Made by a program: the position numbers and the translations under genes | Shown here: positions 43,615 through 54,100 of the stretch, in pieces | Layout of the letters: the number at the start of each line of letters is the position of its first letter | How positions within the stretch are numbered: the first letter of the stretch is position 1 | Notes under the pieces: generated by a model | Seen by the model: the letters and a program-made list of their open reading frames with translations, nothing else | What the model was told of the DNA's origin: nothing | Databases searched by the model: none | Source of the DNA: Candidatus Bathyarchaeia archaeon | GTDB taxonomy: Archaea > Thermoproteota > Bathyarchaeia > Bathyarchaeales > DTEX01 | Length of the DNA stretch: 64,000 nt | Direction of reading: 5' to 3' | NCBI GenBank assembly: GCA_038882715.1 | Contig: JAVZNR010000001.1 | Coordinates: 78,313 to 142,312 of the forward strand

Positions 43615-44211
43615 TTGAAGGTTCTTATAATAGACAATTACGATTCATTCGTATATAACATTGTTCAATACGTTGGTGAGCTAGGCGGCGAACCAATAAT
43701 TTACAGGAACAATGAAATAACCTTAAGGAAAGCAGCGGAAATCAGTCCAGAAAGGATAATCATTTCGCCGGGTCCGGGCAACCCGGCTGACAGAAGATAT
43801 TTCGGGGTGTGCTCCGACATACTGTTGACTTTAAGCGTGAAAGTGCCGACTCTAGGCGTTTGCCTCGGGCATCAGGGGATAATATATGTCTTCGGCGGCA
43901 GAATAATTCCGGCTAAAAGGGTTATGCATGGGAAAACAAGCTTGATCTCGCATGATGGAAAGGGGATTTTTAAGGGCGTTGAAAATCCCTTCGAGGCCAC
44001 AAGATACCATTCGCTTGTCGGCGATGAGGCCTCGCTGCCATCCTGCCTAGAGGTTACGGCCAGATCGCTAGATGATGGTGAGATTATGGGCGTTAGGCAT
44101 AGGCTGTACCCTATAGAAGGCATACAGTTCCATCCGGAATCGATACTGACCCCTGAAGGAAAGAAGATAATTAAGAATTTCTTGGACTGGGGGTGCAAAC
44201 ATGATAGTTGA
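43615..44211 (+). CDS. trpG: anthranilate synthase component II (glutamine amidotransferase)
   Basis: About 198-aa class I amidotransferase that delivers ammonia to TrpE. It has the catalytic Cys in LGVCLGHQGI, the His/Glu pair in IQFHPESILT and the start motif KVLIIDNYDSFVYNI. TTG at 43615 is chosen because GGAGGTG lies 6 nt before it; an upstream ATG at 43591 overlaps trpE and lacks this spacing. It ends 11 nt inside trpD, so translation is coupled. Confidence 0.95.
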   Translation: MKVLIIDNYDSFVYNIVQYVGELGGEPIIYRNNEITLRKAAEISPERIIISPGPGNPADRRYFGVCSDILLTLSVKVPTLGVCLGHQGIIYVFGGRIIPAKRVMHGKTSLISHDGKGIFKGVENPFEATRYHSLVGDEASLPSCLEVTARSLDDGEIMGVRHRLYPIEGIQFHPESILTPEGKKIIKNFLDWGCKHDS

Positions 44212-45262
44212 CTGCATAAGGAAGGTTGTTGAGGGCGAAAACCTAACGCCTCAAGAGGCATGTGAAGTGATGAGGGAGATAATGAGCGGCGCGGCAACCC
44301 CGTCTCAGATAGCGGCCATTTTAACCGCGATGAGGATGAAGGGCGAAACTGTGGAGGAAATATCAGCTTTCGCATCAGTGATGAGAGAATTCTGCAACAC
44401 CATTAAACCGAACGTTAGGGGGCGGGTTATCGATACATGTGGAACCGGAGGAGATAAAATAAAGACATTTAATGTGAGTACGTTAACCGCTCTCGTTGCC
44501 GCTGGAGCCGGCGTCCCAGTTGCCAAGCATGGAAACCGTTCAGTAACAAGTAAAATCGGGAGCGCAGATCTCCTAGAACGATTAGGCTTAAACCTCAACG
44601 TTGAGCCAGAAGTTGTTAAGAGATCCATAGAGGAGATAGGGATAGGCTTCATGTTTGCGCCCAAGTTCCATCCAGCTATGAAGTACGCGGCTGGACCGCG
44701 CAGGGAAATCGCTATAAGAACAGTCTTTAACCTTCTTGGACCCTTAACTAACCCTGCTGGGGTAAAAGCGCAGCTCCTTGGCGTCTTCGATGAGGCTCTG
44801 CTTAAACCTATCACGCTAGTCCTTAAAAGACTTGGTTGCGAGGAGGCTATGGTAGCGCATGGAGCCGACGGTCTCGATGAAATCTCAATAATTGGTAAAA
44901 CTTCTGTGGCTTGGCTTAAAAACAACAATATAATGTTTCTTGAGCTGACCCCAAAGGACTTCGGCGTAGAGGCGGCTAGGGCTTCAGATTTAGTTGTGCA
45001 AAGCCCCGAAGAATGTGTCGAACTATCGTTCAAACTGCTGTACTGTAGCCCGAAAATCGATGACCCCAAGCTCCGCATGGTCCTCGTAAACTCGTCTGCA
45101 GCGTTGATTATTGGGGGGAAAGCCGACGATTTTAAGTACGGCGTCGAGCTCGCTATGGAATCTATTGCGAGCGGCTCAGCATACAAGAAACTTAGAGAGC
45201 TAATTAAGAGGTATGGCGGCAATCCCTCAATACTCGAGGAGCTTGAGAAGAAGTATGGTTGA
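44201..45262 (+). CDS. trpD: anthranilate phosphoribosyltransferase
   Basis: 353-aa enzyme joining anthranilate to PRPP. Shows DTCGTGGDKIKTFNVST (PRPP-binding GTGGD), KHGNRSVTSKIGSADLLE and NPAGVKAQLLGVFDE. Full length. Overlaps trpG by 11 nt and trpC by 8 nt. A long antisense frame on the minus strand is only a shadow. Confidence 0.96.
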   Translation: MIVDCIRKVVEGENLTPQEACEVMREIMSGAATPSQIAAILTAMRMKGETVEEISAFASVMREFCNTIKPNVRGRVIDTCGTGGDKIKTFNVSTLTALVAAGAGVPVAKHGNRSVTSKIGSADLLERLGLNLNVEPEVVKRSIEEIGIGFMFAPKFHPAMKYAAGPRREIAIRTVFNLLGPLTNPAGVKAQLLGVFDEALLKPITLVLKRLGCEEAMVAHGADGLDEISIIGKTSVAWLKNNNIMFLELTPKDFGVEAARASDLVVQSPEECVELSFKLLYCSPKIDDPKLRMVLVNSSAALIIGGKADDFKYGVELAMESIASGSAYKKLRELIKRYGGNPSILEELEKKYG

Positions 45263-46067
45263 CTTTTTAGATCTGCTGGCTAAGGCTGCTATGGAGAACA
45301 TTCGGGAAGGCTACTATAGTCGGCACAGCGCTTCAGGGAGCCTTAACCAACATGGGAAGAGAAGCCTTAGGGATGCTATACTTGGCTGCAGAAGAGCTGC
45401 CATAGTGCCGGAGATTAAGTTCGCTTCACCCTCAGCCGGGATTCTAAGGGCGGATAAAAGCGATGTGGAATCTATTGCCAGAGAAATGGTTTCTGCAGGA
45501 GCCGTTGGAATATCTGTTCTGACAGAGCCAAAGTACTTTTCCGGTTCACTTGAAACTTTTATTAAAGTCCGTCTATCAGTTGACGCGCCGCTTCTTATGA
45601 AGGATATAATTTTAAGCCGGTGTCAAATCGATGCTGCGCGTAGATTAGGCGCAGACGCCATACTTTTAATAGTCTCCATCTTTGAGCGCGGGTACTGTGA
45701 AATGGGGATCGATGAGATGATAGATTACTCTCACAGCATGGGGCTTGAAGTCTTGTTGGAAACTCATGATCCTAGCGAGTTTAAGACAGCGTTGTCGACG
45801 AAAGCCGATATGATAGGGATAAATAACAGGGACCTAAGAACCCTTAAAGTAGATATTAATACAACTAAAGCCATATTGGAGAAAGCTGGTAGGCTTAGGG
45901 TTGAAGGCAGGCCGATAATCAGCGAGAGCGGAATAAAATCGCCTGAAGATATATGTTTCCTGAGAAAATATGGCGTGGACGCTTTTCTGATCGGAACGGC
46001 TGTCATGTCCGCTAAAAACATTAGAGACTTTGTTACGCGTCTGGTGAACGCTTATGAGAAGGGTTAG
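45255..46067 (+). CDS. trpC: indole-3-glycerol phosphate synthase
   Basis: About 270-aa TIM barrel that closes the indole ring. Motifs: AAIVPEIKFASPSAGILR (catalytic Lys in EIKFASPS), LLMKDIILSRCQI, ADMIGINNRDLRTLKVD and RPIISESGIKSPED. The ATG at 45255 overlaps the trpD stop; the upstream in-frame ATG at 45213 would add an unrelated N-terminus. It overlaps trpF by 14 nt. Confidence 0.96.
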   Translation: MVDFLDLLAKAAMENIREGYYSRHSASGSLNQHGKRSLRDAILGCRRAAIVPEIKFASPSAGILRADKSDVESIAREMVSAGAVGISVLTEPKYFSGSLETFIKVRLSVDAPLLMKDIILSRCQIDAARRLGADAILLIVSIFERGYCEMGIDEMIDYSHSMGLEVLLETHDPSEFKTALSTKADMIGINNRDLRTLKVDINTTKAILEKAGRLRVEGRPIISESGIKSPEDICFLRKYGVDAFLIGTAVMSAKNIRDFVTRLVNAYEKG

Positions 46068-46713
46068 AGTCAAAATATGCGGCATAACTAGAGTAGAAGA
46101 TGTTTACGCGGCCGTTAAAGCCGGCGCGGACTCTCTGGGATTTATTGTCGACGTCCCGGACTCGCCGAGGAACATATCGTTGGAGCAGGCTAAACGGTTG
46201 ATGGCGACTACTCCCTTATTCGTCACGAAGGTTGCAGTCACCGTCTTCAAGGGCCTTGAGCAAACCCTCAAAGTTTACAGAAAATTAAGACCTGACGCGC
46301 TGCAGCTGCACGGCGCTTTACCTTCATTAGATGAGATAAAGGAAGTCTCTAGGCGAACCAGGGTTATAGGGGTTGTTAAGGCTGTTTCAGATAAGATTCC
46401 TGAAGGCATAGTGCACGGCATAGGTTACCTTGACGCCATACTGGTTGATTCACATGCTCCGGGAATGTACGGCGGCACGGGGATAGTTCACGACTGGTCT
46501 TTAAGTAGAAGAATTAGGGACTCAATATACCCTAAACCGCTGATCCTCGCCGGAGGCTTAAGGCCTGAGAACGTTAGAAGCGCGATCCTCACCGTTGAAC
46601 CATTTGCGGTGGATGTTTCAAGCGGTGTCGAAGCCTATCCCGGAGTTAAGGATGCTAAGAAGATTTTCTCTTTCATTGAGGAAGTTAGGAGGGCTGAGGA
46701 ATGCCTAAACTGA
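46054..46713 (+). CDS. trpF: phosphoribosylanthranilate isomerase
   Basis: 219-aa TIM barrel performing the Amadori rearrangement before TrpC. N-terminal [26 protein letters not shown] carries the catalytic Cys (C10 region). [10 protein letters not shown] and [14 protein letters not shown] are the substrate-phosphate loops. ATG start inside the 3' end of trpC; 13-nt overlap with trpB. Confidence 0.96.
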   Translation: MRRVRVKICGITRVEDVYAAVKAGADSLGFIVDVPDSPRNISLEQAKRLMATTPLFVTKVAVTVFKGLEQTLKVYRKLRPDALQLHGALPSLDEIKEVSRRTRVIGVVKAVSDKIPEGIVHGIGYLDAILVDSHAPGMYGGTGIVHDWSLSRRIRDSIYPKPLILAGGLRPENVRSAILTVEPFAVDVSSGVEAYPGVKDAKKIFSFIEEVRRAEECLN

Positions 46714-47900
46714 GCGAGTATCCGACGAATGGAAAGTATGGTAGGTTTGGCGGAAGGTTCGTTCCAGAAACACTTATGTCCGCGCTCATTGAGCTTGAGG
46801 AAGCGTACTTAAAGGCGAAAGAAGACGAGGAGTTTAAAACCCAGCTGAAATATTATCTTTCAGAGTACGCTGGAAGACCGACGCCCCTATACTATGCGAG
46901 AAACCTTACAAAGAGGCTTGGCGGAGCAAAAATTTACTTAAAGCGTGAGGATCTAGCCCACGGCGGAGCACATAAAATAAACAATACCATTGGGCAGGCG
47001 CTTCTAGCTAAGAGGATGGGGAAGAAGAGGGTGATAGCTGAAACTGGCGCCGGGCAGCATGGTGTTGCGACAGCTATGGCTTGCGCAGCGCTGGGTTTAA
47101 GAGCTGAAATATATATGGGCTCAGAGGACATGAGGCGCCAGAGGTTAAACGTTTTTAGGATGGAGCTTCTAGGCGCAAAAGTTCATCCAGTAGAATCGGG
47201 ATCCAAAACCCTCAAAGACGCTATAAACGAAGCCCTCAGAGACTGGGTTACAAACGTTAAAACAACCTACTATTTAATAGGTTCTGTTGTAGGCCCGCAT
47301 CCATACCCAATGATGGTCCGGGATTTCCAAAGCGTCATCGGGTTAGAGATAAGAGGGCAGATTTTGGAGAAGGAGGGGAGGCTGCCGGACATATTGGTAG
47401 CGTGTGTTGGCGGTGGAAGCAACGCCATGGGAACATTCTATCCATTCCTAGACGACTTGGAGGTTGAGTTATATGGTGTTGAGGCAGCTGGTGAGGGGAT
47501 AGAGACCGGGAGACATGCCGCCTCCCTATGCGCTGGCTCAGAAGGGGTTTTTCATGGCATGAGAACATATGTTCTACAGGATGAGGATGGCCAAATAACG
47601 ACGACGCATAGCATATCAGCTGGCTTAGATTATCCTGGAGTTGGACCTGAACACTCGTTCCTAAAAGAGGTTGGGCGCGCCAAGTATGTTGCTGTAACTG
47701 ATAGAGAGGCCGTGGAGGCTTTCCTTGAGCTCTCTAGGAGCGAGGGCATAATACCGGCCTTAGAGCCGTCTCATGCCTTAGCCTACGCTATGAGGATTGC
47801 GCCGAATCTAAGCAGGGACACCATAATAGTTGTCACATTGTCCGGAAGAGGCGATAAAGATGTTGAGGTTGCCGCATCCTACCTAGGTGTCAAGATATGA
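46701..47900 (+). CDS. trpB: tryptophan synthase beta chain (TrpB1 type)
   Basis: 399-aa PLP enzyme condensing indole with serine. Start [15 protein letters not shown] is the TrpB1 signature. The PLP-Lys motif is [17 protein letters not shown], the phosphate loop is [12 protein letters not shown] and [12 protein letters not shown] is the beta-replacement region. TrpB1 pairs with the TrpA encoded immediately downstream (4-nt overlap). Confidence 0.97.
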   Translation: MPKLSEYPTNGKYGRFGGRFVPETLMSALIELEEAYLKAKEDEEFKTQLKYYLSEYAGRPTPLYYARNLTKRLGGAKIYLKREDLAHGGAHKINNTIGQALLAKRMGKKRVIAETGAGQHGVATAMACAALGLRAEIYMGSEDMRRQRLNVFRMELLGAKVHPVESGSKTLKDAINEALRDWVTNVKTTYYLIGSVVGPHPYPMMVRDFQSVIGLEIRGQILEKEGRLPDILVACVGGGSNAMGTFYPFLDDLEVELYGVEAAGEGIETGRHAASLCAGSEGVFHGMRTYVLQDEDGQITTTHSISAGLDYPGVGPEHSFLKEVGRAKYVAVTDREAVEAFLELSRSEGIIPALEPSHALAYAMRIAPNLSRDTIIVVTLSGRGDKDVEVAASYLGVKI

Positions 47901-48733
47901 GGGCCATAGAGGAGAAATTTAGGAGTCTAGGTAGGCGCGGTGAAGGCGCATTAATAGGGTACGTTACGTGCGGCGACCCGATGCCAGACTACACGCTGAA
48001 GATAGCTAAAGCGCTGATTAGCGGCGGAATTGATATGCTTGAGCTCGGCATACCTTTCTCAGACCCAATAGCCGACGGCCCAATTATACAGCGCGCCGCC
48101 ATGAGGGCGCTTAAAGCCGGCGTAAGGCCGCTTACCGTGATGGAGACCGCTAAAAAAATATCTGCGGCTCATCCAAACACGCCAATCATCATATTAACGT
48201 ATTTCAACCTGATTTTCAAAGCTGGGCTGGAAAGATTCTTTAATCTCGCTAAAGAAAACGACATTGACGGGGTTATTGTCCCAGACCTATCTGTGGAAGA
48301 AGCCTCAGAGTATAAGGCTGTAGCCGAAAGATACGATGTTGACACAATTTTTCTCGCAGCCCCTTCAACTCCAAATGGACGCCTCAAGAAGATTATCGAG
48401 TATTCCTCAGGATTCATATATCTAGTTTCAGTTCACGGAGTCACAGGCCCTAGAGAGAGGCTAAGGAAAGAAAGCATCGATTTTGTTAGGAGGGCTTCCT
48501 CAATGTCTGGCGGAAAGATCCCTATAGCTGTCGGGTTTGGGATATCTAAGCCTTCCCATGTTAGGAGAGTTATCGCCGAAGGTGCTGACGGCGCAATAGT
48601 CGGAAGTAAAATCGTCAAAATCATGGAGGAAAACATTGATAATGAGGCAAGAATGCTCTCAAAGATAGAAAGTTTCATTAGGGTCCTCAAGAAGTCAACT
48701 GTGAAGAACTCTAGCTCCGCTATGAGATTTTAA
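47897..48733 (+). CDS. trpA: tryptophan synthase alpha chain
   Basis: 278-aa TIM barrel releasing indole from indole-3-glycerol phosphate. Catalytic Glu is in [16 protein letters not shown] (E-x-G-x-P-F-S-D-P), and the second catalytic Asp in [24 protein letters not shown] and [11 protein letters not shown] are phosphate-binding loops. Last gene of trpEGDCFBA; a T-rich run (48783-48790) about 50 nt after the stop may be the operon terminator. Confidence 0.96.
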   Translation: MRAIEEKFRSLGRRGEGALIGYVTCGDPMPDYTLKIAKALISGGIDMLELGIPFSDPIADGPIIQRAAMRALKAGVRPLTVMETAKKISAAHPNTPIIILTYFNLIFKAGLERFFNLAKENDIDGVIVPDLSVEEASEYKAVAERYDVDTIFLAAPSTPNGRLKKIIEYSSGFIYLVSVHGVTGPRERLRKESIDFVRRASSMSGGKIPIAVGFGISKPSHVRRVIAEGADGAIVGSKIVKIMEENIDNEARMLSKIESFIRVLKKSTVKNSSSAMRF

Positions 48734-48847
48734 ATGCTCAAGAATATGCATACATGCTCATTAGCGTTTGAGAATATAAGCTCTTTTTTCAAAAATCTTA
48801 TATTATTGTCCCGCCATTTGCTTAGGTGAAATAACTGGTGGAAATTA

Positions 48848-49765
48848 ATGCTTGGCATTTTTCGGAAATCTAAAGAGAGGAAAGGGGGAAAGAAGGCGGT
48901 TAATCGAGCGCAAAGGCGCCTAGACGAGTACAAGCCAGCGCCGGAGGAAAGCTCTCCACCGTGGGTTGCATCTTTCAGAGAGGTGGAGAATGAGGTAGAT
49001 AATAACGTTAAGTCTCTTCATCTTCACATCAAAAATATTAAGGAAACATCCTTGAAAATTGAGGAGCTAACGAAGATATTTAAGGCTGGCGAAATACCTG
49101 AAAACGTATATAATATTCTTTTAGTCGAGCTGAGCAGCAACCTATCGTCATTAATAGGTGAAATGCTCAGAATCAGGGAGAATTTAGAGCTGCTTAGAGC
49201 GAGAGCTAAGCTTGAGTGGGCAAAAGAAAAAATTGATATGGGGAGCATTTTTGAAAGCCAGTCTTTTTCTAAAGACTACTATTATTATAGAGGGTTACCG
49301 GTAATTAAGTGGCAGGACGTAATAAGCAAAATTGACAGCGCTTTATCATCGCTATCCTTCGAGGAAGAGCTATCCATTATTGAAAAGTATCTGTCAATAA
49401 TCAGAGATAAATCTTCTTCAGGAGGATTGAAGGAAACCGAAGATATCAAGCAGATCTGTCAGCAGCGCTTAAGCGTGTTTTCAGAGAAGTGGGTTTCTAT
49501 AAGACATGAAAAGGTTAGAAAAATAATAGATTTGGAGGCAAGAGCATCGCAGCTAAGGGATAGCATTAAGGAGATTGAAGTTAGGTTCGCGGTAGGGGAA
49601 TTCGATAAAAACCTATACGAGATGAAGATAGGTCAGCTGCAAGGGGCTTTAAAGAGTGTGGAGAAAGAGATATCGGATCTTAGGAATTACATTAGTGAAA
49701 TAGATCAGAAAATATTTAAGATAACTGAGTTATTGAGGGAGGATAGGCAAAATATTGGCGTGTGA
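48848..49765 (+). CDS. coiled-coil protein, first gene of an unassigned operon
   Basis: 305-aa soluble protein with a basic N-terminus (MLGIFRKSKERKGGKK), then long coiled-coil segments. Two helical hairpins resemble each other: IEELTKIFKAGEIPENVYNI (~72-91) and IKEIEVRFAVGEFDKNLYEM (~240-259); both have a G-E-(I/F) turn followed by a conserved Tyr. The pattern recurs in both downstream proteins and in the 9067 membrane protein. No ATPase or enzyme motif. ATG preceded by GGTGG. It overlaps the next gene by 11 nt. It could be a cytoplasmic scaffold for the membrane proteins encoded downstream. Confidence 0.6.
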   Translation: MLGIFRKSKERKGGKKAVNRAQRRLDEYKPAPEESSPPWVASFREVENEVDNNVKSLHLHIKNIKETSLKIEELTKIFKAGEIPENVYNILLVELSSNLSSLIGEMLRIRENLELLRARAKLEWAKEKIDMGSIFESQSFSKDYYYYRGLPVIKWQDVISKIDSALSSLSFEEELSIIEKYLSIIRDKSSSGGLKETEDIKQICQQRLSVFSEKWVSIRHEKVRKIIDLEARASQLRDSIKEIEVRFAVGEFDKNLYEMKIGQLQGALKSVEKEISDLRNYISEIDQKIFKITELLREDRQNIGV

Positions 49766-51137
49766 TGGAAAAACATTAGCTAAAACGATTCTAATACTGA
49801 TGAATGCCATATTCTTTTTAGTGCTTTGCATGGCGCCGTTAACAGCATTATGCTCAACTCTATCAAAATATAATAGCGCAGAAAACACCAATGTAAACGT
49901 GACTTTGGTGATAAGTAGCGGGGATGGAAAGATTATCCCCAATAATTTAACTGTTTCCATATACGACTTGAATGGCAGCCTAATATTGAGCTGGGCGCTA
50001 AACGATACTGGGCGTTTAGATGCGAATCTCAAAAAAGGATTATACACAGTCATAGTTAAAGCCGACAATAATATCGTCAGCTCTCATAGAATACATATTG
50101 AAGAATCTAAAACCATCACTATCAACATGCAATCTTACGCCTTAGAGGTTACGTGTATTGATCAAGAAGAGAAATATGTGCGAGGGGCAGTAGTTCTCCT
50201 CTATGGCTTAGCGGGTTTCTCTACCGAAGGGGGCGCCCATGAAGAGTGGCAGCTTGTGAATTTAGCTAGAACGGATGAAAATGGAACAGCGCTTTTTCAT
50301 GGTGTTTGGGGCGGAATATATAGGATTACGGTTAAAAGCGGTAAAACAATCGGTGAAAATACGCTGGAAGTCTATGAACCAAAACACATAACCATAAAAT
50401 GCGACAGAGCATCTCTAAAGATTAGCGTCGTTACATCCGCGCCAATAGAGTATCCTCTTTCAAACGCGTCCGTCCTCTTACAGGATAGTGCCGGCCATCT
50501 GCTTTTTAAAGGCTATACTGACGATTATGGAAGCATAGAATTCGAGAACCTATACATCGGCAACTACACGATTTTCGTTGATTGGATGGATACACAAATT
50601 TTTTCCGGCGTGGTGAACACTAGATCTGTCAGAGAACTGCGAATAAGAACATCGGTCTTTAAAGTCTCACTGCACGTTAAAGGTCCCCTAGGCGAATCTC
50701 TACCCCGCTCAAAAATATTTATCTCGAAAATAATTTCTAGGAGAACCGTGAGTGTAGGGGAGATTGAGGCTGACGATAATGGTTTCATCACGTTTTTCTT
50801 GCCTTTCGGTACGTATGAGTTGACTTGTGTGAGCGGGATCTACTATGGTAAAATCACCATTAACTTGTCTGACAATTACAGCGGAGCAATACAATGCAAC
50901 GTGCACTCGAATGTTTGGGCTCTAATATTCCTGTTATCTTTCCCCCTACTTATCCTGTCCTTAGTGATAGAGCGGAATAAACTTAGGAAGCCGCTGGAAT
51001 ATAGGCGCTACCAAAACATGCTATCGCGACTTGAATCAATGTACAGTAGCGGTTTAGTGGAATACAAGATATATAGGAAACTTAAGGAGGAGTATGAGAC
51101 GAAACTTATAGAGTTGGGAGGAAGAAGGCGCAGATGA
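49755..51137 (+). CDS. surface protein with Ig-like repeats, TM anchor and SHOCT-like tail
   Basis: 460 aa. An N-terminal hydrophobic segment (ILILMNAIFFLVLCMAPLTAL) leads to about four beta-sandwich repeats resembling carboxypeptidase-regulatory-like or Ig domains (NVNVTLVISSGDGKIIPNNLTV-type, with glycosylation-like N-x-S/T). Then come a TM helix (VWALIFLLSFPLLILSLVIE, ~383-402) and a short cytoplasmic coiled-coil tail LSRLESMYSSGLVEYKIY. Most of the protein is thus extracellular and anchored at its C-terminus. TTG start overlapping the upstream gene. Probable partner of the permease encoded next. Confidence 0.6.
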   Translation: MACDGKTLAKTILILMNAIFFLVLCMAPLTALCSTLSKYNSAENTNVNVTLVISSGDGKIIPNNLTVSIYDLNGSLILSWALNDTGRLDANLKKGLYTVIVKADNNIVSSHRIHIEESKTITINMQSYALEVTCIDQEEKYVRGAVVLLYGLAGFSTEGGAHEEWQLVNLARTDENGTALFHGVWGGIYRITVKSGKTIGENTLEVYEPKHITIKCDRASLKISVVTSAPIEYPLSNASVLLQDSAGHLLFKGYTDDYGSIEFENLYIGNYTIFVDWMDTQIFSGVVNTRSVRELRIRTSVFKVSLHVKGPLGESLPRSKIFISKIISRRTVSVGEIEADDNGFITFFLPFGTYELTCVSGIYYGKITINLSDNYSGAIQCNVHSNVWALIFLLSFPLLILSLVIERNKLRKPLEYRRYQNMLSRLESMYSSGLVEYKIYRKLKEEYETKLIELGGRRRR

Positions 51138-54100
51138 AGAATAAACGTAACATAAACCCGGCTTTATGGATTTTAGCAACGCTTTCCCTCATCGCATTCT
51201 CCTTAATTGCATGCTCCAGTAAAGTTGAATGCTACGATGGAAACGTTCAAGTTTGGCTGAGATTCTCTTTAAGAGAGTATCGGTCTGACAACCCTCTCAA
51301 CAATGTTTCCGTCTCAATTAAAATATCTACGCCTAAAGGAAGATTCGAGCTGGGACCCTACGTAAGTAATGAAACTGGAATAATAGTTGTTCCTTTAGGA
51401 GAATTCTCCGCTAAGGATTTATCTACACCATTAAGATTAACTGATTTAGTCTTGTCGGGCGACTATATTCCGATTAAGGTTAACAACGTTTTTCTTGAAG
51501 ACATACCGTTTTCAGCGCAGTATAAGTCTAGACAGGTTGAATTCTCAAATATGCAGATTACGGTTGAACATGAATTTTTCGAGAGAACCGCAGTAGTTAA
51601 TGTTGATTGCTGGGCCCTTAGAGGCAAATTAGTCTCGATTTCAGACTGTGATCCGATAACTGGTGAAAGATCGGTGATCGGCATAAAGATGGCTGCTAAA
51701 GCTGTCCCCGAGGATGAGGTGAAAAGGGATGTTTATGAAAGTCTTTACTTTATTCCGGTTGGCTATAGCACGCTCATATACCATGCGCCTAAAACTAGAG
51801 TGGAATACGTTTACCCAAATCTCAAAATCGTCGTGGATGAGAACACATCTTCACTAAACTGGATGTATCATGCGGCGAAATCCTATGGAAATTATAGGAT
51901 GGGTCTGGTTGACAGAGAAATCAATTGGCTGAAGTCTGCTGGCTTATCTCTTGACCGCGAGATAGAGGAGAAATCGGCTCTTGAAAGCCTGCTCGACAGG
52001 ATTCTGAGCCTCTACGAGAAGGAAGATTACAGCACGGCCCTCAGCGGGATAAGGCTATTCATAAACAGGATTAATGACTTGGAAAAGTGGCTGTCAAATC
52101 TGAAAACTTTTTCGTTAGCAAGCACCATCTGCATAAGTCTTTTTGTTTTCGGGCTCTCCTCCATACTCTCAGGATTCATTTTTAATGAGCCCTCAAAAAA
52201 CAAAGAGCGGGCGGCGATGAAAGCCGCGCTGTTTACGTCCCTGCTAGCGTTCTTCTTTTTAACAGACCCATCCTCTAGGATTACATGCGCCATATTGGTT
52301 GAAAGCGCCTTCAGCTCACCTCTCCCAGAGATAAATGTTCCAACAATCCTCTTAGGCTTATTTGTCATAGGTGTGCTAATATATTTTTTAGCAACGGTCA
52401 TCTCCATTAAGAGGTCCCCAGTAACGGATCTCGCATTACAGTTAGGTGTAAGAAGCCTAAAGAGAAGACCCCTTAGAACATTACTGACTTTAATAACCAT
52501 AGTGATAATCGTGTCCTCAGCAATAGCCTTCGTGAATATATCTGCTGCAAGAGAGACTAGAGTGAAGGGTTCTTGGCCCAGCACAAACGTCTTAGGCTTA
52601 AAGATAAGCGTGGATCCCGTAACGCCGGCTGGATTAAGCTCACATGACGTCGAATGGATTGAGGAGCAGGAGTGGTGTGATGAGGTCACGTATGTGGAGA
52701 GGGTTAAGGCTTATGAGCCGCTCGGCGAGACATATATTTCCCGCGTTGTGCTTTTCAGCTTCGGCGCAGAAAACCCGCGAATAGCGAGTTTGATTTGCGT
52801 CGACCCGATCTTTATGGAGAAACACTATAATTTCTCCCGCTATATAAGGGGGCTCTGGAAAGACTTCTCTAGAGGCGAAAAGGTTGCCCTCCTGCCAGCG
52901 AGATATGATGTTGCCATCGGCGACTACGTAATGTTGAGCGTAGAGGAAACGCTTATGACGCCGTTCGGAGCGGTACCTCTTGGATCTAGGGATCTAGGTC
53001 GTTTTCGAGTTGTCGGTAAATTTGAGCCAGCTCAGCTTTCGGATTTTAAGGGGATAGATGGCAGCCCGCTTTTCACCGAGCTGCTGAATGCTGTTTTGCT
53101 TCCAGTAAATTCGATAGAAGATCCATCGATGGCCATTTCAGAAGTCACAGTGATCGTGAAATCGGGTTTTGACCCCCTGGAGGCCGCTAGGGAGTTAGCG
53201 TATCTGCTTGGGCTTCCCGTAGTAGCTAACAAGAACGGTTTAGCGATTCTGGTTAGATGGGGGCTTGAGATCTCAAGTACAGGTGTTCTTCAGTATATTG
53301 TTCCGCTGCTTGTGGCGGGCTTAATGATGTACATAACAGCATTATCAATCTTTGAGGAGAGGAAGAGAGATCTATTCACGCTAGCAACACTGGGCCTAGA
53401 CCCTCAAAATGTGCTTCTCACATTTCTCGTAGAAACTTTACTTATGGGATTACTGGGAACATTTATAGGCTTCTTCGGCACCCACATTCTCTCAACAATA
53501 CTATCGCTTATTCCTCCGCTTAAAATGGGGATACCATATAATCCCTTCTCATTCTTCGTGGCCCTGCTTGTCGGCGTAGCCACAGTTTTCCTCGGAGGAT
53601 ACCTGCCATCCGTGAAAGCTCAAGGCTTAAGCTTAATGGGCAGGCCTAAAACCCGCGAACTACTGGGCGAAATAATTGTTGAGGGAGATAACGCTGTTTT
53701 TCAGCTTCCTATAAGGGAGACTCTTCAGAGCAGTGAACTACTATATGATTACTCTAGGGAAATCCTTAGGAAAGTGCCTTCATCCCTAGTGGATCCGCAT
53801 TCAATTAAGAGCGAAATATACGGAGACGGCTCATTCAACATATCATTTGTGGTCTTGAGCGGCAGTCAAAGCGTCTTCATACCATGTAACTTAAAGGGCG
53901 AACGGAACGAGGATGTCTTGACGCTCTCCATAATATTTCCGAAATCCTTCATGGAGTATGAGCGGATTAAGAGGATACTTCGCGATTTGGAGGCGCACAT
54001 GATTGGTTTCTCCTCGTGGCGTGACATGCAATTGAGGATGCGAATCGTGAGGGAAGCGCCCAAGAAACAGAAAACTATGGATGAAATATTGGATGAGATG

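Noticed and set aside
44305-45222. 305-codon open frame antisense to trpD
   Set aside because: Shadow of the codon usage of trpD; no ribosome site and no recognisable protein motif.
52027-52689. 220-codon antisense frame inside the large permease gene
   Set aside because: Antisense shadow without motifs or ribosome site; the sense protein shows clear domains.
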